A program made the translations under genes and the position numbers. The notes under the pieces were generated by a model, which made no database searches, was not told the origin of the DNA, and saw only the letters and a list, made by a program, of their open reading frames with translations. Of a stretch of DNA of 64,000 nt, positions 35,033 to 44,162 are shown one piece after another. Where the stretch lies: the NCBI GenBank assembly GCA_013373625.1, contig JABXHM010000030.1, positions 1 to 64,000 of the forward strand, in the 5' to 3' direction. The DNA comes from Alteromonadaceae bacterium (lineage in GTDB: Bacteria; Pseudomonadota; Gammaproteobacteria; Enterobacterales; Alteromonadaceae). Every line of letters starts with the position of its first letter. Position 1 is the first letter of the stretch.

Positions 35033-37162
35033 TTAATAAAACGTTTGCTCTTCATTCGCCATGTCAATGAGTACTTGCGCAGGCTTAAACTTAGCATCAA
35101 CAGTTTCTGCATAGTGATTTAACCTTTCCACCACCTTGCTGATACCCAATTCGTCCATGTAACGGAAAGGCCCGCCAAGAAAGGGGGGAAACCCAATACC
35201 AAAAATGGCGCCAATATCACCATCACGGGCATTTCGTATAACGCCTTCATCCAGACAGCGTGCCGCTTCGTTAAGCATTAGCAGTACACAGCGTTCAGAT
35301 ATTTCAGACTCACTGCGGCTCTTTGCAGGCTGTACTCCCAGCAAATTATAGATACTCAGATCTACTGATTTGCTGGGTTTTTTACCCGAGTAATCATAAA
35401 ATCCTTTTTTGTTCTTTTTACCTTTACGGTCATCCGCCAGTACTTTTTCGAATGCAGAAGGTGCTGTAAAGCGCTCACCAAAGGCATCGATCAAAATAGG
35501 AATGATTTTAGTACCGACATCAATACCCACTTCATCAAGCAACTTTACAGGCCCAACCGGAAAGCCAAAGTTCAACAATGATTTGTCAATGTGATCAATC
35601 GGCTCACCCGCGAGTATCAGACTGGCTGCCTCGTTCATGTAAGGTGCCAGTATGCGGTTCACATAAAAACCAGCGCCATCTTTCACCACTATCGGTGTTT
35701 TGCCCTGCTTTTTAGCAAACTCTACCGTGGTTGAAATAGTTTGATCTGAGGTTTTCTCATGGGCAATGACTTCTGCCAACGGCATTTTGTCGACGGGTGA
35801 GAAATAATGCAGGCCAATAATATTTTCCGGGCGCTTGGCGCCTTCAGCAATATCAGCAATTGGGATCGACGAGGTATTCGAAGCGAAAATCGTGTCAGAC
35901 TTACAGTTAGACTCAACATCAGCCACCATTTGTTGTTTCAGCTTAACGTCTTCAAAAACCGCTTCAACAATAATATCAGTATCCTGCATACCCGAGTAAT
36001 CCAGTGTACCGGTCAGCAACGATAGTTGTTTTTGCATTTCTGATTTACGAATAAAACGACGTTTAACCTTTTTATTCAATAAGTCGTAGCTGTATTTCAT
36101 TGCATTGGCGATACCGGCCGGCTGAATATCTTTTATACGTGCAGGCACGCCGGCTTTGGTAGCGGTAACAAAGGCAATGCCGCCTCCCATCAATCCGCCA
36201 CCAAGCACGCCAGCTTTATGTACTTTTTGAGGGGCTACATCAGCCACACCAGACTCTTTTTTCATCGCCGTTGTGGCAAAGAATATCTGCCTTAACTGCT
36301 TTGACTCAGGCGTCATCACCAATTGACCAAACGCTCTCGCTTCAGCGTCAAGGCCAGCCTGCATTCCTTTGTTAATACCCAAAGCCACAACGTCAAGGAT
36401 CTGCTGTGGTGCCGGGTAATTCCCCCGGGTTTTGGACTGGGTTTGCTCGCTCGCTTTTTTAAAGACAATATTGCGACCCGGGGCGGTACCCTCCAAAAAT
36501 TTATTCACCAACCCTTTGGGTTCGGCTTTACGCTTTGGCTTACTTTTAGCGGCAAACTGCTGCGCCACATCAAGTAGCACCGACTGTGGTACGACATCGT
36601 CCACGATACCGTATTTTTTAGCCTGTTTGGCTCTTACGGAACTGCCGGTTAACATCATTTTTATGGCCTGCTGAATACCAGCAAGTTTAGGCAGACGCTG
36701 CGTGCCACCACTGCCTGGTAACAGGCCTAACTGTACTTCAGGCAATCCTAACTGGGTGGCTGAACTGTCCGTACAAATACGATAATGACAGGCCATGGCG
36801 AGCTCCAGCCCACCACCCAGGGCCGCTCCATGAATGGCGGCAACAAAAGTGGCCTGCATATTCTCTATGCGGTTAAAAATATCCTGCCCGCCTTTGGCCA
36901 GCGCCATCGCTTCTTCTGCAGTCGAGCATGCATCCAGCATGGTAATGTCAGCGCCAGCAACAAAGGAATTTTCTTTGCCGCTCACCAGGACGACACCTTT
37001 GATGGCAGTGTCTTGCTCTATTTCGTCGAGCAATACGCTAATATCGTCACCAAACGCTTGTTTGAGCGTATTCATGGTCTCGCCCGGCACATCCATTGTC
37101 AGAATGGCAATACCGTTATCCTGACGGGTCAGTGTGAACGCACTGGTTGTTTGTTCAGTCAT
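35033..37162 (-). CDS. fadJ: fatty acid oxidation multifunctional subunit FadJ
   Basis: A 709-residue trifunctional subunit. The N-terminal crotonase domain shows 'AGADITMLD' and 'HGAALGGGLELAMACHYRI' with oxyanion glycines and 'GLPEVQLGLLPGSGGTQRLP' carrying the catalytic Glu; the central NAD-binding domain has 'GVLGGGLMGGGIA' and 'EAVFEDVKLKQ', and the C-terminal hydroxyacyl-CoA dehydrogenase ends with 'GIGFPPFLGGPFRYMDE'. It hydrates enoyl-CoA and oxidises 3-hydroxyacyl-CoA. Length and sequence are FadJ rather than FadB type. Its ATG overlaps the fadI stop (TAATG), as expected for the fadIJ operon. Confidence 0.93.
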   Translation of the reverse strand: MTEQTTSAFTLTRQDNGIAILTMDVPGETMNTLKQAFGDDISVLLDEIEQDTAIKGVVLVSGKENSFVAGADITMLDACSTAEEAMALAKGGQDIFNRIENMQATFVAAIHGAALGGGLELAMACHYRICTDSSATQLGLPEVQLGLLPGSGGTQRLPKLAGIQQAIKMMLTGSSVRAKQAKKYGIVDDVVPQSVLLDVAQQFAAKSKPKRKAEPKGLVNKFLEGTAPGRNIVFKKASEQTQSKTRGNYPAPQQILDVVALGINKGMQAGLDAEARAFGQLVMTPESKQLRQIFFATTAMKKESGVADVAPQKVHKAGVLGGGLMGGGIAFVTATKAGVPARIKDIQPAGIANAMKYSYDLLNKKVKRRFIRKSEMQKQLSLLTGTLDYSGMQDTDIIVEAVFEDVKLKQQMVADVESNCKSDTIFASNTSSIPIADIAEGAKRPENIIGLHYFSPVDKMPLAEVIAHEKTSDQTISTTVEFAKKQGKTPIVVKDGAGFYVNRILAPYMNEAASLILAGEPIDHIDKSLLNFGFPVGPVKLLDEVGIDVGTKIIPILIDAFGERFTAPSAFEKVLADDRKGKKNKKGFYDYSGKKPSKSVDLSIYNLLGVQPAKSRSESEISERCVLLMLNEAARCLDEGVIRNARDGDIGAIFGIGFPPFLGGPFRYMDELGISKVVERLNHYAETVDAKFKPAQVLIDMANEEQTFY

Positions 37163-38472
37163 TACGCTGTCTCCAAAATCATAGCTGCGCCTAAACCACC
37201 AGCAGCACAGGCTGTCACTAAACCAGTACCGCCACCGCGACGATTAAGTTCGTTTAACATTTGCGTGATCATTCTGGTGCCGGTTGCGGCGAAAGGGTGG
37301 CCATAAGCAATTGAGCTACCCATGACGTTAAATTTATCCATATCTATCTCGCCGGTTGCTTTGCTGCGCCCCAGTTTTTCCTGGGCAAATTTGTCGCTGG
37401 CAAACATCTTCACATTGGCCAGAGTTTGAGCAGCGAAGGCTTCATGCATTTCAATAAGGGTTAAATCATCCAGTGTCATACCAGCGCGATCCAGTGCAAT
37501 GGGCGTCGCATAGGAAGGCCCCATTAGCATGTCTTCCCAGACATCGATGGCCGCAAACGCATAGCTTTTAATATAACCAAGTGGTGTATAACCCAGTGCT
37601 TTCGCTTTGCTTTCGGTCATCATTACCACCGCCGACGCGCCATCGGTAAGTGGCGTTGCATTCGCTGCTGTTACCGAGCCGTATTTACGGTCAAATACCG
37701 GGCGAAGCTTTGCGTAGCCCTCTAATTTAGATTCAAAACGCACGTTATTGTCTTGTTCAAGCGCGCCCTTATATGGCTGTGCATAAGCGGTCATGACTTC
37801 ACCGTTAAGCTTACCCTGTTTCCAGCTTTCAGCGGCTAATGTGTGCGAGCGGTGAGCCAGTTCGTCCTGAGCCTGACGGCTAATACCGTGGCTCTTTGCC
37901 ATTTGTTCGGCAGTTTGTCCCATCGACAATCCGGTAGAATATTCAGCGACAGCAGGCGGCACTGGCAGTAAATCTTTTAAACCTAACTTTTTAAGTACTG
38001 CCCATTTTTGCCCCAGCGTTTTGGTTTTTTGCAAGTCGACCAAAGCCCGGGCAAGCTTCTTCGACACACCAATGGGTGAAACCGAAGTTGAATCGGCACC
38101 ACCGGCAACGCCTACTTCAACATGACCGGCCATCATGGCCTCGGCGATATTAACCGTTGACTGAAAACTGGTCGCACACGCGCGCGACACACTGTAAGCA
38201 TCGGTATGGACATTCATGCCAGTGCCAAGCACGATTTCCCGGGCAATATTGGGGGCTTCCGGCATCTGTACTACCTGACCGTAGACCAGTTGATCAACAA
38301 GCTTAGGGTCAATCGCATTTCTGACCAATAATTCATTAACCACCATTTTGCCTAAATCTACCGCCGGCACACCGTGAAAATATGTCGCCATTTTCGCGAA
38401 CGGCGTTCTAAGGCCTGCGACGATAGCAATTCTGTCTCCATCTCGCGTAGTAACTGATTGTTGTTTAGCCAT
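37162..38472 (-). CDS. fadI: 3-ketoacyl-CoA thiolase FadI
   Basis: A 436-residue thiolase that splits 3-ketoacyl-CoA with CoA at the end of each beta-oxidation round. The nucleophilic Cys is in '[19 protein letters not shown]'; the His in '[18 protein letters not shown]' and the second Cys in '[13 protein letters not shown]' complete the site. It is first in fadIJ, and a palindromic FadR-like site lies just upstream. Confidence 0.94.
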   Translation of the reverse strand: MAKQQSVTTRDGDRIAIVAGLRTPFAKMATYFHGVPAVDLGKMVVNELLVRNAIDPKLVDQLVYGQVVQMPEAPNIAREIVLGTGMNVHTDAYSVSRACATSFQSTVNIAEAMMAGHVEVGVAGGADSTSVSPIGVSKKLARALVDLQKTKTLGQKWAVLKKLGLKDLLPVPPAVAEYSTGLSMGQTAEQMAKSHGISRQAQDELAHRSHTLAAESWKQGKLNGEVMTAYAQPYKGALEQDNNVRFESKLEGYAKLRPVFDRKYGSVTAANATPLTDGASAVVMMTESKAKALGYTPLGYIKSYAFAAIDVWEDMLMGPSYATPIALDRAGMTLDDLTLIEMHEAFAAQTLANVKMFASDKFAQEKLGRSKATGEIDMDKFNVMGSSIAYGHPFAATGTRMITQMLNELNRRGGGTGLVTACAAGGLGAAMILETA

Positions 38473-38499
38473 TAATGTAACCCTTATTGTGACCAGCCC

Positions 38500-38516
38500 A
38501 AGTGGTCTGACCTGTA
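38500..38516. promoter_or_regulatory. candidate FadR operator upstream of fadIJ
   Basis: AAGTGGTCTGACCTGTA contains GGTC-T-GACC, the core of the FadR consensus (CTGGTCnGACCAG-like), 28-44 bases before the fadI start. FadR represses fad genes until acyl-CoA releases it in gammaproteobacteria. No fadR gene is in this window. Confidence 0.65.
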
Positions 38517-38699
38517 GATGTTCAGCAGATTTTTACAAACTATTAAACAAATAGCAAATCCGCACTGGAATATTTTGCAACATTTCTTTACTTGAGCTGT
38601 GTGGGAGGCTTGAAAGAAAATAAAGCGACCTTATTACACATAGCTGATATAACATCAATTGTAATGGCTAACGTCATTTTGTATAGCGGGAACCTTTGC

Positions 38700-38730
38700 T
38701 TGACACTGGAGTCATAATTCTCCGTTAAAT
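38700..38730 (+). promoter_or_regulatory. probable promoter of the MoxR/Bat operon
   Basis: A perfect TTGACA (38700-38705) is followed 19 bases later by TTAAAT (38725-38730), 70 bp before moxR. The spacing is longer than ideal and the -10 is moderate. The remainder of the 327-bp divergent region holds the FadR site and nothing else recognised. Confidence 0.5.
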
Positions 38731-38799
38731 TGGGACTGTGGTAAACCGCGGGGCAATTTTCAGTTTTTTCAATAACAACTAAACAAGGTAAGATTTTCT

Positions 38800-39756
38800 A
38801 TGGCAGCTGAGCAGTTCAGACAGTTACACGCATACCTCGACTCACAAATCATTGGTCAGTCTCAACTCACGCTCAATATGTTAATTGCCTTACTAGCGGA
38901 TGGTCATTTGCTGGTTGAAGGACCACCAGGACTGGCAAAAACCCGCGCCATCAACGCACTGGCCAAAGGGATTGATGGCGACTTTCACCGCGTACAGTTC
39001 ACCCCGGACCTGCTGCCAGCAGATTTAACCGGTACCGATATTTACCGTCCTGAAACAGGTGAATTTGTATTTCAACAGGGGCCGCTGTTCCACAACCTGG
39101 TACTGGCTGACGAAATTAACCGCGCGCCCGCCAAGGTACAGTCTGCCTTACTTGAAGCCATGGCTGAACATCAAATTACCGTGGGCAACAAAACCTATGC
39201 ACTGCCTGACCTCTTTTTAGTGATGGCAACACAGAACCCGCTGGAACAGGAAGGTACCTACCCTCTCCCGGAAGCCCAACTTGACCGTTTTTTAATGCAC
39301 CTGGAAATTGACTATCCTGATGCCGAGACAGAGCTACAAATTTTACAGCTCACCCGTAATGAAGAGCTCAGCAAGAGTTCTGTCGCGCCACCGAGCTTAA
39401 GCCAGGCCGATATTTTTGCGGCGCGTAAAGAAGCATTGGCGCTACATATGGCGCCAGCACTCGAAACCTATTTAGTACAATTGATTATGGCTACCCGTCG
39501 TCCTGCCGAGTATGCGCCGGAATTGGCCGATTGGATAGAGTTTGGTGCCAGTCCACGAGCCACTATCGCCCTCGACCGTTGTGCCCGGGCACACGCCTGG
39601 TTAGCAGGTCGCGACTTTGTAGGTCCGGACGACATTCAGGCCGTTTTTCATAATGCGTTGCGCCACCGTATTATTTTATCGTATCAGGCTGAAGCCGAAG
39701 GCATCACAACCAATGAAGTCCTCAATAAGATTGTTAACCTGGTGGCTGTACCTTAA
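38800..39756 (+). CDS. MoxR-family AAA+ ATPase
   Basis: A 318-residue AAA+ protein. Walker A is 'GPPGLAKTRA', Walker B 'LVLADEINR', sensor 1 is in 'FLVMATQNPLEQEGTYPLPE', all in the MoxR/RavA order. MoxR ATPases act as chaperones on von Willebrand factor A proteins, which are encoded two to four genes downstream. It is the first gene of a six-gene operon. Confidence 0.92.
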   Translation: MAAEQFRQLHAYLDSQIIGQSQLTLNMLIALLADGHLLVEGPPGLAKTRAINALAKGIDGDFHRVQFTPDLLPADLTGTDIYRPETGEFVFQQGPLFHNLVLADEINRAPAKVQSALLEAMAEHQITVGNKTYALPDLFLVMATQNPLEQEGTYPLPEAQLDRFLMHLEIDYPDAETELQILQLTRNEELSKSSVAPPSLSQADIFAARKEALALHMAPALETYLVQLIMATRRPAEYAPELADWIEFGASPRATIALDRCARAHAWLAGRDFVGPDDIQAVFHNALRHRIILSYQAEAEGITTNEVLNKIVNLVAVP

Positions 39757-39759
39757 ATA

Positions 39760-40740
39760 ATGACAACGCAATCACAACTGGCACGATTGCAGTCAAATGG
39801 CATTCAGTTAGGTGTCAAAGAATTACTGCAATACCGACAATTTGCTAATTTACTGGACTTATCGCCGCGCCGTACGCCACAAGCACGCCTGGCTGGCAGT
39901 TACCTTACCAAGCACAAAGGGCGTGGTATGGAGTTTGACGAAGCCCGTCACTATCAGCCTGGCGATGATATTCGAGCCATCGATTGGCGCGTGACGGCCC
40001 GCACAGGCAAAACCCATACTAAGGTGTATCGTGAAGAGCGCGAACGCCCTGTGTTTGTGCTGTGCGACATGTCAGGCTCAATGCAGTTTGGCACTCAGCT
40101 GTTACTTAAATCGGTACAGGCGGCTCACCTGACATCGCTTATCAGTTGGGCAGCAGCGCAGCGCGGCGATAAAGTAGGCGCATTGGTGTATTCCGACACA
40201 GTACATGCAGAATGCAAACCACTGAGCCGAAAACGGGCTGTACTGACAATATGTCATGAACTGATGCGCTGTCAGAACAGTGTTGAGCCCGCAGCTATGC
40301 AAAGCACACCGTCTTTACATCATAACAGTACTAATCTGGAGCAGGCGCTCGGCAGGTTACGTCGGCTCGCCAAGCCAGGCAGCCTGGTATATCTGATTAG
40401 CGATTTTATACAGCTTGATGAACGCGCTTTGCAGCACTTACTGCAAATTAGCAGGCATTGCGAGGTAAGCGCACTGGCAATTACTGATCCCCTTGAGCAG
40501 GAGTTGCCCGATACTAACCGCTTACAACCGGTCAATGTGACCAATGGTCAGCAACAACAAACCTGGTTACTGGGCGACCGGAAGCTGGCAGATCATTACA
40601 CTCAGAACCAGCGGGCACGTTGGGCACAGGTAGAAAGTCAGTTGAACCAGTGTAAAACACCGCTGAGTTTTATTGATGCCGGGATGCCCCTTACCGATCA
40701 ATTTGAACGCTTGCGGAGGTTGTCACAATGGACCCGTTAG
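39760..40740 (+). CDS. DUF58 domain protein
   Basis: A 326-residue protein with the DUF58 signature 'GRGMEFDEARHYQPGDDIRA' and 'IDWRVTARTGKTHTK', followed by a vWA-like MIDAS motif 'VLCDMSGSM'. DUF58 proteins accompany MoxR in aerotolerance-type operons and are presumed clients. No membrane helix. It starts 4 bp after moxR ends and overlaps the next gene by 13 bp. Confidence 0.9.
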   Translation: MTTQSQLARLQSNGIQLGVKELLQYRQFANLLDLSPRRTPQARLAGSYLTKHKGRGMEFDEARHYQPGDDIRAIDWRVTARTGKTHTKVYREERERPVFVLCDMSGSMQFGTQLLLKSVQAAHLTSLISWAAAQRGDKVGALVYSDTVHAECKPLSRKRAVLTICHELMRCQNSVEPAAMQSTPSLHHNSTNLEQALGRLRRLAKPGSLVYLISDFIQLDERALQHLLQISRHCEVSALAITDPLEQELPDTNRLQPVNVTNGQQQQTWLLGDRKLADHYTQNQRARWAQVESQLNQCKTPLSFIDAGMPLTDQFERLRRLSQWTR

Positions 40741-41234
40741 CTCAATTGCATGACATACAGACACCCCAGGGGGTTGACTGGTGGCCACTCGCCTGGGGCT
40801 GGTGGGTAATAATGGTTGCGCTGATTGCACTCGTAGTCATAAGCGTGTGTTTATGGGTAAAACACGTGCGATTCAACCGCGCTCGCCGGGAAGCCATTAC
40901 CATGCATCAGCAATTATCCAAAGATGCTCACTACCCTGCGCAGGCAAATCAGATACTCAAACGCGTTACGCTGCATTATTTTGCGGCGTCTGCCTCGGCC
41001 GCCGTTTACGGTCAGCATTGGCAACAGTTTTTACAGCAATGCCTGGCTGAAAAGCGCCGCGCCAACACTTCGCAAGGGCTTGAATGTCTGGCCCAAAGTC
41101 CCTATCAATCTGCGACACCGGATGCTCAAGATATTGAAACAATGTATAACGCTGTTAACTACTGGCTAAAACACGCCAAACTTAAACATGCTCCTGCTGC
41201 AACCAATACACTGGAGGCCGCCAACCATGTTTGA
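40728..41234 (+). CDS. DUF4381 membrane protein
   Basis: A 168-residue protein of the DUF4381 type: 'LAQLHDIQTPQGVDWWPLAW' at the start, one membrane helix about 26-46 and a helical cytoplasmic domain with 'YAAS'-like and 'W.QFLQQCL' positions. It is found in MoxR-Bat operons and its function is unknown. The gene overlaps both neighbours (13 bp and 8 bp). Confidence 0.85.
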   Translation: MDPLAQLHDIQTPQGVDWWPLAWGWWVIMVALIALVVISVCLWVKHVRFNRARREAITMHQQLSKDAHYPAQANQILKRVTLHYFAASASAAVYGQHWQQFLQQCLAEKRRANTSQGLECLAQSPYQSATPDAQDIETMYNAVNYWLKHAKLKHAPAATNTLEAANHV

Positions 41235-42240
41235 GTTTGCCTGGTGGTGGATGCTTTGCGCATTCCCTTTGCCATGGATTATCCGTTTGCTGAGCGGCAA
41301 AACCGATAGTTCAGAGGTGGCGTTGCGGGTACCACACTTAGTCTCGAATTTGCCCCAAAGTGAATCGACCCGAAGTAGCACAAAATGGCTGCATGCACTG
41401 GCAGCAATTACCTGGCTATGTCTGGTCGTGGCTGCAGCCCGCCCGCAGTGGTTGGGCGAACCGGTCAGTATTCCCAGTGAAGGTCGGGAGTTAATGCTTG
41501 CTGTTGATTTATCCGGTAGCATGAAAATTGAAGATATGTTGGTCAACAACCGTCAGGTGAATCGCCTTACGATGATAAAGTCAGTACTGTATGATTTTAT
41601 TGAACGACGCGTTGGCGATCGCCTGGGTTTGATTTTGTTTGCTGACACAGCATATCTGCAAGCCCCCCTCACTTACGACCGTGATACCGTCGCGACCTTG
41701 TTAGAAGAGTCGGTAATAGGACTGGTTGGCGAACAAACCGCTATTGGCGACGCCATTGGTCTTGGCGTGAAACGCTTTGAACAAAAAACCAACTCGAATC
41801 GGGTATTAATACTGCTCACTGACGGACAAAACACAGCCGGTAACATCACTCCTGAGCAAGCCCGTGAATTGGCTGTTGATGCAGGCGTGACTGTGTATAC
41901 CATTGGTGTCGGTGCCGACTCGATGACGGTTAACAGCTTCTTTGGTAGCCGTCAGGTAAACCCATCACAAGAGCTTGATGAATCAATGTTAACGGATATT
42001 GCGAAAGCAACGGGTGGTCAGTATTTCAGAGCCCGCGATGCAGCCGAGCTTGAGCAAATATACGCCATGCTGGATCAATTGCAGCCTATCGCCGGCGATG
42101 AAAGAAAAATGCGTCCGTTAACCGCCTTGTATTATTATCCGTTGGCCCTGGCATTGCTACTCAGTTTACTGCCGGTACTTTGTCTACTTATCAGTATTGC
42201 CTGGCGACGTGTATCAACAATGGGAATCGAATCAAAATGA
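41227..42240 (+). CDS. BatA-like von Willebrand factor A membrane protein
   Basis: A 337-residue protein with two N-terminal membrane helices ('FAWWWMLCAFPLPWIIRLL', then near 55-75), a vWA domain with intact MIDAS 'LAVDLSGSM' and 'LTDGQNTAG', and a C-terminal helix near residue 305 ('YYPLALALLLSLLPVLCLL'). The start is the ATG at 41227, with GGAGG 9 bases upstream. BatA is part of the Bacteroides-aerotolerance-type operon, thought to form a membrane complex with MoxR. The next gene overlaps by 4 bp. Confidence 0.9.
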   Translation: MFEFAWWWMLCAFPLPWIIRLLSGKTDSSEVALRVPHLVSNLPQSESTRSSTKWLHALAAITWLCLVVAAARPQWLGEPVSIPSEGRELMLAVDLSGSMKIEDMLVNNRQVNRLTMIKSVLYDFIERRVGDRLGLILFADTAYLQAPLTYDRDTVATLLEESVIGLVGEQTAIGDAIGLGVKRFEQKTNSNRVLILLTDGQNTAGNITPEQARELAVDAGVTVYTIGVGADSMTVNSFFGSRQVNPSQELDESMLTDIAKATGGQYFRARDAAELEQIYAMLDQLQPIAGDERKMRPLTALYYYPLALALLLSLLPVLCLLISIAWRRVSTMGIESK

Positions 42241-44162
42241 CATTTTTGCCTGCTGATTTTCATTTTTTAAGACCCGAATGGTTTTATGCATTGGTACCAC
42301 TGGTTTTAGTACTGTGGTTTATTAAGCGCTGGCGCTCAAAAGCAACGGGTTGGCAAGGCATTGTCGCCGGGCATTTGTATCAGCACTTGATCACTGGCAA
42401 GCAAAGCGCCACCCGCTCCCCTTTCGTGCCATTTTTGGCACTGGCCTGGTTACTCGGCGTGATTGCCCTTGCTGGTCCAGCGTGGGAACGGATCCCGCAA
42501 CCGGTGTATCAGGTTAAGGCCGGCCATATGATCGTCATGGATATGTCCCTGTCGATGCGCGCCACTGATGTTACGCCCGATCGTTTATCGCGCGCAAAGT
42601 ACAAGGCTATTGACCTCGTTAACCTGATTGACGAAGGCGATATGGGTCTGGTGGCCTATGCGGGCGACGCGTTTGTGATCAGCCCACTTACTCAGGATGC
42701 CAGCACCTTAAAAGCACTGTTACCTGGCTTAAGTCCGGAAATTATGCCCGTTGCAGGCAGCGAACCTATACTGGGCCTGCGCACTGCAGAAGAACTCTTA
42801 AATAATGCAGGGTTTCAGCGTGGTGTGCTCTACTGGATCACTGACGGCGTTGAGATTTCACAAATGAAAGAGCTCAGCGATTTTCTATCAGAAACCCCGT
42901 ACACGGTGAATATTCTGGGAGTAGGAACTGAGGAAGGCGCGCCCATTAAGCAACTCAATGGCGAATTGCTTAAACGTAACACGGGTTCAATTGTAATCCC
43001 CAAACTAAATTCTGGAGCATTACAGCAGCTAAGTCGTCAGGGCGGTGGTCACTATACTGAGCTAACAGCTAACGACAGTGATATTCGTTCTTTGACCAAG
43101 GCTGATCGCTTTGATAACCGCGAGACTCGCGAAGACGATAGCGACAATCAGGGCGATAGCTGGCGTGAGGCTGGTCCCTATCTGTTACTTTTACTGTTAC
43201 CCATTGCCGCGTTCGCGTTCAGGCGTGGGGTTGTTTTTGTAGTACTGGTAGGTGTGGGCATAGGGACTTCTGCGCCCGAAGCCTTCGCCCAACAACAAAA
43301 CCCGGCCTCCACAGCCGCGGCATCTCAGCCGTCATCGACCAACACAGAGCCGGTGTTAGCCTGGTGGCAAAAGCCGTTTTTAAATGCTGATCAGCAAGGT
43401 TTAGCAGCATATGAAGCTGAGCAGTTTGACAGTGCCACCCAGGAATTTGACGATACCGCATGGCAAGGCGCAGCCCAGTACAGAAATGGCGATTATATGG
43501 CCGCGGCTGAGTCTTACGCACAACTCGATACCGCACAGGGCTATTATAACCAAGGCAACGCCCTGGCCAAAGCGGGCGAACTCGATGCAGCAATTCAAGC
43601 CTACCAAGAAGCATTGTCGCGACAACCGGCTTTTCCTGAAGCACAAGAAAATAAAGCACTGATTGAGCAGCTAAAAGAGCAACAGGAAAAACAGCAGCAA
43701 CAAAAACAATCTGACCAACAACAAGATCAATCCGAGCAGGATCAGCAAAACGCCGACGAAAACCAGCAACAAGATGGCCAGTCAGATAGCAGCGAACAAC
43801 AGTCTGATCAGCAAAACAATGACAGCCAGCAAGATGGCGAACAAAACAGCCAACAGAACGGCCAGCAGAACGATCAGCAGCAACCCAACGACGCCAACCA
43901 AGAGCAAGAGAATGAAGGCGAGCAGAATGACCAGCAAAATGACGAACAGCAGCAACAGGCAGATGGGGAGCAGCAACAAACTGAGGCTCAGCAGGCATCT
44001 ACCGAGCGTACTGAGCGCGATAAAGAAACCCAGCAACGGCTCGACAACCTGTTACGCCGGGTACCCGACGATCCGGCTTTCTTACTCAAACGAAAAATGC
44101 AGCTGGAAGCACAAAAGCGCCAGTATCGCCGCCCGCCAGATTCAAATCGGAGTGATTGGTAA
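42237..44162 (+). CDS. BatB-BatC fusion: vWA plus TPR with Gln-rich tail
   Basis: A 641-residue fusion. Two N-terminal helices flank a vWA domain with MIDAS-like 'VIVMDMSLSMRATDV'; a further helix ('LLLLLPIAAFAFRRGVVFVV') follows near residue 315-340. Then a TPR-like unit ('YYNQGNALAKAGELDAAIQA') and a tail of about 130 residues made almost wholly of Gln, Glu, Asp, Asn and Ser, closing with a short basic end (RKMQLEAQKRQYRRPP). In Bacteroides, BatB and BatC are separate proteins. The ATG at 42237 overlaps the batA stop. Confidence 0.88.
   Translation: MTFLPADFHFLRPEWFYALVPLVLVLWFIKRWRSKATGWQGIVAGHLYQHLITGKQSATRSPFVPFLALAWLLGVIALAGPAWERIPQPVYQVKAGHMIVMDMSLSMRATDVTPDRLSRAKYKAIDLVNLIDEGDMGLVAYAGDAFVISPLTQDASTLKALLPGLSPEIMPVAGSEPILGLRTAEELLNNAGFQRGVLYWITDGVEISQMKELSDFLSETPYTVNILGVGTEEGAPIKQLNGELLKRNTGSIVIPKLNSGALQQLSRQGGGHYTELTANDSDIRSLTKADRFDNRETREDDSDNQGDSWREAGPYLLLLLLPIAAFAFRRGVVFVVLVGVGIGTSAPEAFAQQQNPASTAAASQPSSTNTEPVLAWWQKPFLNADQQGLAAYEAEQFDSATQEFDDTAWQGAAQYRNGDYMAAAESYAQLDTAQGYYNQGNALAKAGELDAAIQAYQEALSRQPAFPEAQENKALIEQLKEQQEKQQQQKQSDQQQDQSEQDQQNADENQQQDGQSDSSEQQSDQQNNDSQQDGEQNSQQNGQQNDQQQPNDANQEQENEGEQNDQQNDEQQQQADGEQQQTEAQQASTERTERDKETQQRLDNLLRRVPDDPAFLLKRKMQLEAQKRQYRRPPDSNRSDW

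Noticed and set aside
43219..43998. 259-codon minus-strand frame opposite the BatB-BatC fusion
   Set aside because: Caused by the Gln-rich codon repeats of the plus-strand gene, which read as long open frames on the other strand; composition (His, Arg, Leu, Cys) is not protein-like.
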